A stretch of DNA of 12,303 bases from Clostridiales bacterium. Lineage in GTDB: Bacteria > Bacillota > Clostridia > Christensenellales > CAG-314. Every line of letters begins with the position of its first letter. The first letter of the stretch is position 1. The stretch spans positions 388 through 12,690 of the forward strand of contig DPQS01000053.1 of NCBI GenBank assembly GCA_003537755.1. Reading direction: 5' to 3'. Of this stretch, positions 1 to 5,456 are shown one piece after another. Under the pieces are notes generated by a model. That model was not told the DNA's origin, searched no databases, and saw only the letters and a list, made by a program, of their open reading frames with translations. Position numbers and translations under genes: made by a program.

Positions 1-417
1 AAGGCAATCGAGCAAGGCATAATCACCGAAACGACGAAAAGCCGTCTGACCGAACTTGAAAATCTTATATCGCAATACGACGTGGAAATCCTTAAAGAAA
101 AAGCCCGCAGTTACACATACTTAACTGCGGACGATATAGAGATGTATTTGAGTAAATTCGTGTTTGATAACACGGACGATATAAAAGTGCGAAAACTACT
201 TGTAAATGCGTTTATACGGGAAGTGATACTCTATGACGATGAGATAGTAATAACCTACAACTTTACGGATAATCCCGAACACCTAAAACTAACAAAAGAA
301 CACGTCACAAGAACAGAAAAAGAGATAGAAACGGCGGATAAAACCGCTGTTTCTTCTAACACAGGTTCGTATAAATTATGCCACACGGCACCAAGTTGGA
401 CCCGGTTGAACCTATAA
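1..417 (+). CDS. large serine recombinase, C-terminal fragment (5' end outside window)
   Basis: The reading frame is open from the first base to the TAA at 415-417, so the gene starts upstream and only about 138 C-terminal residues are visible. They contain the pattern typical of the region after the zinc ribbon of large serine recombinases: a charged coiled-coil segment (IEQGIITETTKSRLTELE), then YLTADDIEMYLSKF, then VRKLLVNAFIREVILYDDEI and a strand VITYNF. Such enzymes cut and rejoin DNA through a serine-DNA link made by an N-terminal resolvase domain, which is not visible here, and they move integrative elements or prophages. The last 20 or so residues (from about TAVSSNTGSY) do not resemble the family core and are partly encoded by the terminator that overlaps the stop. 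A recombinase reading toward the window suggests a mobile element ending near here, but I could not identify an attachment site. A GTG at 82 is internal, not the start. Confidence 0.8.
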   Translation, partial: KAIEQGIITETTKSRLTELENLISQYDVEILKEKARSYTYLTADDIEMYLSKFVFDNTDDIKVRKLLVNAFIREVILYDDEIVITYNFTDNPEHLKLTKEHVTRTEKEIETADKTAVSSNTGSYKLCHTAPSWTRLNL

Positions 418-440
418 GGTTTGACTGGGTTTATCTTTTT
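401..440 (+). terminator. intrinsic terminator overlapping the recombinase stop codon
   Basis: Arms 401-412 (CCCGGTTGAACC) and 418-429 (GGTTTGACTGGG) pair over 12 positions if G-T wobbles are allowed. The loop is TATAA and contains the TAA stop. The T-rich stretch TTTATCTTTTT follows. Confidence 0.7.
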
Positions 441-670
441 GCCTTTTTATGTGCTATTACAATTACTTTAAGGTCAGGCGATTTTACGCTTAACCTTTTT
501 TTCTTTTCATTTAATTGCTCGTATTTTGTTGCCTTTCTTGGGTAGCGGTTGTATGTATTCAATGAAATTCGTCCTGCCTGGCGGGATATATGCTTTCACT
601 AATCGCTGCGGGCAGAGATATTCTTACGACCTACGTCCGATTGTTTGAAGCCCGACTTCCGACTGGTTAC
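418..670. other. non-coding stretch after the recombinase
   Basis: I see no gene with a start codon and ribosome binding site here. Two tiny hairpins are present: CCTGC/GCGGG at 573-585 and CTGC/GCAG around 614. The minus strand is open for 54 codons between 434 and 595 but has no usable ATG. If the recombinase belongs to an integrated element, its right attachment site should lie in this stretch. I see no duplicated core that would prove it. Confidence 0.5.
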
Positions 671-699
671 TTGACAAAATAAACAAAGTATGACATAAT
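671..699 (+). promoter_or_regulatory. sigma-A type promoter for the 733-1629 gene
   Basis: A perfect -35 box TTGACA (671-676) is followed by 17 bases and a -10 box CATAAT (694-699). The expected transcript start is near 706, about 27 bases before the ATG at 733, leaving room for the strong ribosome binding site at 718-726. Confidence 0.65.
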
Positions 700-732
700 T
701 ATTATAATATTATAGAAAAGGAGGGGATATTT

Positions 733-1629
733 ATGGTAAAAAAATATGTATATACAGGTCCAATCAAACATTACTGCGCTTGCTGCGGCAAACTTCTGGA
801 AACAGAATGGAGGGGGCGGTACGAAAGCGATCTCTCCTCGGTTATGCAAGTCGATTCCGACGGTTTCGCGATCGTCCGTGACCGTTTGTGCGGAAAATGT
901 CAGTACGAAGAAAACGCCGTAGCAATTAAAAAGTCCGGCAAAGTCTTTAAGTTTTTGGCGATCGCCGTCATTGTGATACTTTTGATCACCGGCATAGTTC
1001 TTGCCGCAGGTCACCTTTTGAACAATGCGGTTTTCGGGAACTCCGACCTGTTGAAAAAAAGTTTTGCCAAAAAGCTTGACCAGTTTGAAAAAGATGAGCG
1101 AAAAAAAGAATATAACGACGGTTGCGAAACGGTAGCCACTGCTATCAAAGAGTGCTTTTCCTCAAATGATTATACCATATATTATTACGGCGAAAACGGA
1201 AAAGTCGAAATTACTAAATACACGTTGGCAAACACGACTTTGTACTCTTTACAGTTTGATAAAGATTACGGCAAATACGCAAACAAGACTTATGTCATCA
1301 AAGACAACGTAATCTACGAAAACGGTGATGAAAAGTTCGCTTACCATGCCACAAGTGAAGGCTACGCCGATCTGAAAGAGGCTCTCGAATCCTATCTGCC
1401 GGAATATTCTTTCAAAACGGATATCTTTTCCTCCCGCGCAAGCATAAGCGATGAAACGAATGTGATTACGGACGTTCTTTATTCCTCTTCGACCACCGTT
1501 TACTGCAACTACGACGAGAGCAAATTGTACTTCAAGAGTTCAAATGTGTTTTACTACGCTTCTTTCGACCAGGCAGGCAAAGGCAAAAACATTTCATTCC
1601 CGAAAGAAAGCGAATACTCGGTAAAATAA
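733..1629 (+). CDS. unrecognised single-pass membrane protein with N-terminal Cys4 motif
   Basis: I do not recognise this 298-residue protein as a named family. The start is clear: AAGGAGGGG (718-726) lies six bases before the ATG. Residues 15-18 (CACC) and 53-56 (CGKC) give two CxxC-type knuckles separated by about 35 residues, as in a zinc ribbon. One hydrophobic segment follows at about 74-93 (FLAIAVIVILLITGIVLAAG), then about 200 mostly polar residues rich in Tyr, Lys, Asp and Ser. Lysines flank the membrane segment on its N-terminal side (KKSGK at 66-70), so the Cys4 part is predicted to be cytoplasmic and the C-terminal domain outside the membrane. By architecture it could be a sensor or regulator coupling an external domain to a metal-binding internal one, but that is inference. 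It has its own promoter and no operon partner. It may be cargo of, or a neighbour to, the element encoding the recombinase. Confidence 0.7.
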   Translation: MVKKYVYTGPIKHYCACCGKLLETEWRGRYESDLSSVMQVDSDGFAIVRDRLCGKCQYEENAVAIKKSGKVFKFLAIAVIVILLITGIVLAAGHLLNNAVFGNSDLLKKSFAKKLDQFEKDERKKEYNDGCETVATAIKECFSSNDYTIYYYGENGKVEITKYTLANTTLYSLQFDKDYGKYANKTYVIKDNVIYENGDEKFAYHATSEGYADLKEALESYLPEYSFKTDIFSSRASISDETNVITDVLYSSSTTVYCNYDESKLYFKSSNVFYYASFDQAGKGKNISFPKESEYSVK

Positions 1630-1730
1630 ATGTTTTTTTTGAGAAAAAACGTTAAATCGGTTCAGATTTCCGTGAACGTCTACTATGTTTTTGTTCCGAA
1701 GAGCGACAATGGCAGAGCATATCGTTCCCG

Positions 1731-1761
1731 TCGGGGCAAGGCAACGAGCGGTTTGCCCCGA
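1731..1761. repeat. GC-rich inverted repeat in intergenic DNA
   Basis: The arms TCGGGGCAA (1731-1739) and TTGCCCCGA (1753-1761) match perfectly over 9 bases with a 13-base loop. No T tract follows on either strand, so it is not a classic terminator. It sits in a G/C-rich patch (about 1700-1820) that contrasts with the A/T-rich DNA on both sides. No gene is supported between 1630 and 1843. Confidence 0.5.
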
Positions 1762-1823
1762 GCAACCAAAGCCTGTGTTGGTCGTGCCATTCGCGCAAGA
1801 GCGCACAGGAAGGCTTAAGGGGG

Positions 1824-1858
1824 AAAAGAAAAGCGAGGGACTATTACGTCTCCTCGCT
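1824..1858 (-). terminator. intrinsic terminator of the toxin-antitoxin operon
   Basis: Read on the minus strand, AGCGAGG (1858-1852) pairs with CCTCGCT (1838-1832) over 7 bases, followed by TTTCTTTT (1831-1824). The stop codon of the toxin gene (1844-1846) lies in the loop. Confidence 0.65.
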
Positions 1859-2233
1859 GCCTATGTGTGACCGAACCCAAACCCTTAATTCTTCGTAAGC
1901 GATTTCGCCCGACGCCAACTTCCAAAAAACGGAAGATAATTCTTGTTGAGTATAAGAAAGAGAAATTCCGTTTAATTTCAGCGTTACAAGCATTGCGTGT
2001 GCGCCGATGCGTTTGTTCCCGTCGATAAAAGGGTGATTTTGCGTAAGGCCGCAAGCCAGGCGAACCGCTTTGTCAATCAATGACGGAAACAACTCTACAG
2101 AACTGTACGTCTGCATGGGCGAAAGCAGGGCTGATTGCAAAAGGTTGTCATCACGCAGTCCGTCCGAACCACCCGTTGCTTTAACAAGTTCGCTGTGCAA
2201 GTATAAAACCTGGTGTTCAGAAAGCCAAATCAT
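1844..2233 (-). CDS. doc: Doc (death-on-curing) family toxin of a type II toxin-antitoxin system
   Basis: A 129-residue protein of the Fic/Doc fold, close to the 126 residues of phage P1 Doc. The signature motif HPFIDGNKR lies at residues 67-75, with the catalytic histidine at 67. The Lys-Arg ending of the motif is the Doc type, as opposed to the GNGR of AMP-transferring Fic proteins. Doc toxins are known to phosphorylate elongation factor EF-Tu and thereby stop translation. That activity is inferred here from the family. The ATG at 2231-2233 overlaps the antitoxin stop codon as ATGA, so the two genes are very likely translationally coupled and expressed antitoxin first. The motif is intact and there is no sign of truncation. 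Residues 21-40 (GGSDGLRDDNLLQSALLSPM) also match the conserved Doc N-terminal helix region. Confidence 0.9.
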   Translation of the reverse strand: MIWLSEHQVLYLHSELVKATGGSDGLRDDNLLQSALLSPMQTYSSVELFPSLIDKAVRLACGLTQNHPFIDGNKRIGAHAMLVTLKLNGISLSYTQQELSSVFWKLASGEIAYEELRVWVRSHIGSEET

Positions 2234-2481
2234 TTTGCAAGCTCCTTGTATGCCGCTATATTCCTGTCAATAAGTTGCTTTGATACGGAGGAAACCGCAT
2301 CGTCGGAAGCTATTGAAAGTGTATTGCGTGTAATTTCAAAAGGAATACGTTGCTCTCGAACAGACTGTTTCGTAAACATAACCATTGCGGCGTTAAAAGA
2401 AAGACCGAAATCCGCAAACAGTTCTTCCGCTTGTTTCTTAAGGTTTTCGTCCATGCGAATTGTGACGTTAACGTTAGCCAA
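2230..2481 (-). CDS. RelB/DinJ-family antitoxin, partner of Doc
   Basis: Taking the TTG at 2481-2479 as start gives 83 residues beginning (M)ANVNVTIRMDENLKKQAEE, the usual opening of RelB/DinJ ribbon-helix-helix antitoxins. An upstream ATG at 2523 would add 14 residues that do not fit the family, and it lies within or too close to the promoter. The TTG is preceded on the minus strand by CGGAGGTG with six Ts between, a good ribosome binding site. The N-terminal half (about 1-45) should form the DNA-binding ribbon-helix-helix dimer that represses the operon. The C-terminal half, ending in LIDRNIAAYKELAK, should wrap the toxin. Pairing this antitoxin class with Doc rather than RelE/YafQ is a mosaic arrangement. 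The family assignment is firm. The partner relation is inferred from the ATGA overlap. Confidence 0.88.
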   Translation of the reverse strand: MANVNVTIRMDENLKKQAEELFADFGLSFNAAMVMFTKQSVREQRIPFEITRNTLSIASDDAVSSVSKQLIDRNIAAYKELAK

Positions 2482-2512
2482 AAAAACACCTCCGATTAGT
2501 TTTTCTGTTACT

Positions 2513-2542
2513 ATTATACTCAAATAAAAAACGATTTGTCAA
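2513..2542 (-). promoter_or_regulatory. consensus sigma-A promoter of the toxin-antitoxin operon
   Basis: On the minus strand a perfect TTGACA (2542-2537) is followed by 18 bases and a perfect TATAAT (2518-2513). The start codon lies about 32 bases past the -10 box. Just upstream of the -35 box is a small inverted repeat, ATTGC/GCAAT with two bases between (2547-2558). It is a weak candidate for the site bound by the antitoxin. Strong promoters with autorepression are usual for such operons. Confidence 0.75.
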
Positions 2543-2560
2543 CATAATTGCGTGCAATAG

Positions 2561-2848
2561 AAGTGCAAAATATGTGCTGACGAAAGCAAAATCTACATCG
2601 CGGTACGAGAAAGCAAACGGACAAAGAGAGTTCCCCCCCCCTCCGAAAAATCGTTCTGTCCGGTAATATACGTAGCGTAACGCGACGACGATTGGTGTGA
2701 CGGAAAGGTGTGGCAAAAGTCAACCCGTTTTTCGGCGTTACGGTCGATAGGTCTTACAACAAAAATTTCATATCGAGCGAAGCCGAAAGAGAAGTCGAAG
2801 CGCCCCACAAAAGAGTATCGCTCGATATCTGCAGGTAAAAACGTCATT
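2561..2848. other. gene-less stretch with possible coding remnant on the plus strand
   Basis: No intact gene is supported between the toxin-antitoxin promoter and the terminator at 2849. On the plus strand there are open but fragmentary stretches: 2561-2677, with in-frame text such as DESKIYIAVRE, and 2696-2834, with GVTVDRSYNKNF and a stop at 2832-2834. Neither has a convincing start. A run of nine C residues lies at 2633-2641. Together with the terminator downstream, this could be the worn-down end of a plus-strand gene, but I cannot name it. A dispersed repeat begins at 2769. Confidence 0.4.
2769..2828. repeat. dispersed repeat copy 1 and flanking inverted repeat
   Basis: Bases 2769-2789 match the reverse complement of 12132-12152 at 19 of 21 positions (core CGAGCGAAGCCGA). 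Both copies then continue into a GAAGCGCCC block after a short diverged spacer (to about 2806 here). In this copy, the 11-base perfect inverted repeat ATATCGAGCGA (2770-2780) and TCGCTCGATAT (2818-2828) encloses the element and could form a hairpin. Confidence 0.6.
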
Positions 2849-2890
2849 AAAAGCCGACAAAACAAATAGGTTTCGTCGGCTTTTTTCTTT
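2849..2890 (+). terminator. strong intrinsic terminator with no intact gene upstream
   Basis: The arms AAAAGCCGAC (2849-2858) and GTCGGCTTTT (2875-2884) pair perfectly. A second inner stem AAAC/GTTT (2860-2863, 2870-2873) leaves the loop AAATAG. The T-rich tail TTTTTTCTTT runs to 2890. Orientation is plus, but the nearest intact upstream gene on that strand ends at 1629. It insulates the germination operon from upstream transcription. Confidence 0.8.
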
Positions 2891-2901
2891 GCCGTCGGCA
2901 A

Positions 2902-2931
2902 GTATAAATTGCTGTAAAATACGAAACAATT
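2902..2931 (+). promoter_or_regulatory. candidate forespore (sigma-F/sigma-G type) promoter of the germination operon
   Basis: GTATA (2902-2906) is followed by 15 bases and CGAAACAATT (2922-2931), which matches the sigma-F-like -10 pattern GGnrAnAnTw except at its first base. GerA-type operons are known to be transcribed in the forespore, so the placement makes sense. The predicted transcript start falls almost on the ATG at 2938. No good sigma-A promoter was seen in the same place. Confidence 0.45.
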
Positions 2932-2937
2932 ACGGGT

Positions 2938-4341
2938 ATGAAAGACTCGATTTTTACACAACTGCAAGCCGCATACCGCGACGAAGAAGATTTTCGCCTG
3001 CGCGAAGTGTGCGGACTTAAGGTGGTTTCGCTGGATACGATGACTGACGGCAACAAAGTGTCGGAATTTGTAATGCAACCTATCGTGTACCGCAAGCGCG
3101 TGGCAAGCGTGGACGATTTTGCCGAATTTACCGCCGCCGCTGCCGTGGTGAAGTCCTGCCCGACCTATCAATCGGCGGAAGAAGCCTTTGTAAACGGTTA
3201 CACCCTTGTGTTTGACAACAATGGCGGCTGTGTGGCGGTGGACACGCGAACTCAGACGGGGCGCGGCATAATCGAACCCCCTACGAGTATGGTTATGCGC
3301 GGACCGCGCGAAGGGTTTGTCGAGGACGTGAAGGTCAACGTGACCCTGCTTCGCAAACGGCTCAAAACGTCGCACTTCAAGACAATTTCGCTGACCGTGG
3401 GACGATATACCAACACGTCGGTAGTCGTGTGCTACATCGACGGAATCGCCGACAAAAAGATTGTGGGTAACGTCGTACAGCGTTTGCAGCAAATCACAAC
3501 AGACGGTGTGCCGGACAGCAGTTACCTTGCCAAGTATCTCGATGTGGAACACACCGCGCTGTTCCGAAGAGTCGGCTTGACGGAAAAGCCCGACGTTGCC
3601 GTCTGCAAAATGCTGGAGGGGCGCGTCGCCGTAATCTGCGACGGTTCGCCCTTGGTACTAACCTTGCCGTATCTGTTCGTCGAGGACTTGCAGTCCCCCG
3701 GTGACTACTACGAAAACGCCGTAATAACGTCCGTTAACAGGGCTTTAAGGTTCATAAGTGTGCTTATTTCCGTTTTTCTGCCTGCCCTGTACGTGTGTCT
3801 GCAAATGTACAACTACCAGATAATTCCGCTCAAATTTTTGCTGACCGTGCTCAACGCGACGGAAGCGATTCCGTTCAGCCCCATTGTGGAAATGGTGATG
3901 GTAATTGTCATATTCGACATACTTCGCGAGGCAAATCTGCGTATGCCGTCGGCAGTGGGCATTTCGCTGTCGCTGGTCGGCGCGATAGTACTTGGCGACG
4001 CGGCGGTCAATGCAGGGCTTATCGGCGCGCCTGCCGTCATGATAGGCGCGCTGTCCGGGATAGGCTTGTTTACCATGCCCGACGACACCCTTGTGCTGTC
4101 TGTACTGCGCATTGTAATTACGGTGGTCGGCGGCTTGACCGGAATACTGGGTGTCACGCTGTGCATGCTTGTAATCCTGATTTATCTCACAAGTTTGCAG
4201 ACAAACCATGCGCCGTTTCTTGCGCCTTACGCGCCGGATGTGCCCGCCGACAGACAAGATGCCGTGTTTCAAAGTCCCGTGCCGCAACAGGAACACCGCC
4301 CCGAAAGCATTCCCAATGCCAACAAGACAAGGAGGGGTTGA
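2938..4341 (+). CDS. gerKA: spore germinant receptor subunit A (GerA family)
   Basis: A 467-residue protein of the GerA/GerKA/Spo0A-F-operon membrane family. It is the A subunit of the germinant receptor in the inner spore membrane, which senses small nutrients and triggers germination. Family landmarks are in order: a soluble N-terminal domain with GPREGFVEDVKVN at 122-134, YIDGIADKKI at 166-175, SPGDYYE at 253-259, and then about five membrane segments from roughly 270 to 417. The block FSPIVEMVMVIVIFDILREANLRMP (313-337) is highly typical. A Pro/Gln-rich polar tail (about 420-467) follows. The ATG at 2938 gives the expected N-terminus but lacks a good ribosome binding site (only GGG close by). 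It is first in a three-gene operon, two bases before the B gene. The symbol follows the common clostridial naming. The exact paralogue (gerA, gerB, gerK) cannot be told from the sequence. Confidence 0.93.
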   Translation: MKDSIFTQLQAAYRDEEDFRLREVCGLKVVSLDTMTDGNKVSEFVMQPIVYRKRVASVDDFAEFTAAAAVVKSCPTYQSAEEAFVNGYTLVFDNNGGCVAVDTRTQTGRGIIEPPTSMVMRGPREGFVEDVKVNVTLLRKRLKTSHFKTISLTVGRYTNTSVVVCYIDGIADKKIVGNVVQRLQQITTDGVPDSSYLAKYLDVEHTALFRRVGLTEKPDVAVCKMLEGRVAVICDGSPLVLTLPYLFVEDLQSPGDYYENAVITSVNRALRFISVLISVFLPALYVCLQMYNYQIIPLKFLLTVLNATEAIPFSPIVEMVMVIVIFDILREANLRMPSAVGISLSLVGAIVLGDAAVNAGLIGAPAVMIGALSGIGLFTMPDDTLVLSVLRIVITVVGGLTGILGVTLCMLVILIYLTSLQTNHAPFLAPYAPDVPADRQDAVFQSPVPQQEHRPESIPNANKTRRG

Positions 4342-4343
4342 CA

Positions 4344-5456
4344 ATGGACAAGGAAAGAGTTACCGTCGGTCAACTTGCGCTTATGCTGATGTTGGTAATT
4401 GCGGGTGGCAAGTTTTTGGGGTTGCCGGGCATACTGGCAGGCAACGTGGGGCACGACAGTTGGCTTGTGCTGTGCGTAGGGTTTGTTGCCGACGGCATTT
4501 GCCTGTGCTTTTTGCTGTGGGCAATGCGTATCAATCGGTCGGCTTGCCTGCCTGTCAACCTTGTGCTGGACGTGACCCTCGGCAAGGTTGTAAGCAAAAT
4601 AATAATGTGCATATTTTTTTTGGTGTTCACTTCGCGCATGATTGTGCTGCTTGGTTCCTGCTACAAAATGTTTGCCGTAACGTTTGACGTCAACACCAAT
4701 TGGGTGTTGTTTGCGCTGCCTGTTGCGGCGGTGTCGGTGTTTGCGCTTGCACGGGGCTTTACGTCCATTGCAAGGGTAAGTCAGCTGCTGTTTGTGCCGG
4801 TCACGTTGAGTGTGCTTGCGATGGTGGCAAATCCGCTTGTCAGTTCGCAATGGACGGGGCTGTTGCCCGTTGCCGAGGCGGGTTGGGACAACATTTTGGT
4901 TACCGCGCTGAGGCAGGGGTACTGGTTCAGCGATTACCTGTTTGTGTATTTTGTGCTTGACAAGGTGAGAATGGGCAAACGGCTGTTCGGACCGGTCATC
5001 AGCGTATTCGTGGCAGGTGCGGTGATAACGGTTCTGACCAACATCGTGTTTGTTACGCTTTACGGAAGTTTTGCCGAGCACTTTGACCCTGCCATGAGCA
5101 AACTGGGCGTGTTTTCTTCCGGCGCAGGTGCAAGCGGACGTTGGGACTGGCTTACACTGTCGTTGTGGGTGACATCGGTTCTGCTCAAAATTACGCTGTT
5201 TTTCTACTGCGCATACAAAAGTCTGGAAAAAATCTTCGGTCTGCGCCACGACAAAATCAACCTGATTGCCGTCACAGTGATTGTGCTGCTGACAATGCTG
5301 CCCATGGTGGTGTCGTCCAGGACATTTGCCGAAAGTTTTCTTGCCTATGCGGTGGTGCCGTTTGCGCTTGTACAGTACGTGTTGCCGCTTTTGTATCCGT
5401 TGCTTAACAAAATTGCTGTGGACAAAACTTCGGGAGGTGTGCATGAGCGGGCTTAA
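4344..5456 (+). CDS. gerKB: spore germinant receptor subunit B (GerAB-type permease-like)
   Basis: A 370-residue, highly hydrophobic protein with about ten predicted membrane helices, the usual size and shape of GerAB/GerKB subunits in the amino acid-polyamine-organocation transporter superfamily. In known receptors this subunit holds the nutrient-binding pocket in the inner spore membrane. The opening TVGQLALMLMLVIAGGKFLGLPG (8-30) matches the family's first helix region, and QGYWFSDYLFVYFVLDKV (about 193-210) the middle. The ATG at 4344 is chosen because AAGGAGGGG (4329-4336) sits seven bases before it and the A gene stops at 4341. The frame is open further upstream, but only as a shadow of the A gene. 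The last 14 bases overlap the start of the C gene, which suggests coupled translation. Which nutrient is bound cannot be read from the sequence. Confidence 0.92.
   Translation: MDKERVTVGQLALMLMLVIAGGKFLGLPGILAGNVGHDSWLVLCVGFVADGICLCFLLWAMRINRSACLPVNLVLDVTLGKVVSKIIMCIFFLVFTSRMIVLLGSCYKMFAVTFDVNTNWVLFALPVAAVSVFALARGFTSIARVSQLLFVPVTLSVLAMVANPLVSSQWTGLLPVAEAGWDNILVTALRQGYWFSDYLFVYFVLDKVRMGKRLFGPVISVFVAGAVITVLTNIVFVTLYGSFAEHFDPAMSKLGVFSSGAGASGRWDWLTLSLWVTSVLLKITLFFYCAYKSLEKIFGLRHDKINLIAVTVIVLLTMLPMVVSSRTFAESFLAYAVVPFALVQYVLPLLYPLLNKIAVDKTSGGVHERA

Noticed and set aside
434..595. Minus-strand stop-free stretch after the recombinase
   Set aside because: It has 54 codons without a usable start or ribosome binding site. 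It may be conserved non-coding DNA of the element, but it is not supportable as a gene.
667..1014. Minus-strand open frame over the promoter and start of the Cys4 protein
   Set aside because: It overlaps a strong promoter, ribosome binding site and the better-supported plus-strand gene.
1685..1870. Short plus-strand open frame in the GC-rich patch
   Set aside because: There is no ribosome binding site. It runs through an inverted repeat and into the toxin gene terminator, and its composition is not protein-like.
2593..3552. Minus-strand open frame of 319 codons across the gerKA start
   Set aside because: It is antisense to the well-conserved GerKA protein, has no family features, is rich in His, Arg and Cys in the manner of shadow frames, and has no good ribosome binding site.
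3795..4343. N-terminal extension of the GerKB frame
   Set aside because: The extra residues are an off-frame reading of gerKA. The ATG at 4344 with AAGGAGGGG gives the exact family N-terminus.
5326..5442. N-terminal extension of the GerKC frame
   Set aside because: It is an off-frame reading of gerKB. The ATG at 5443 has a proper ribosome binding site and the expected hydrophobic N-terminus.
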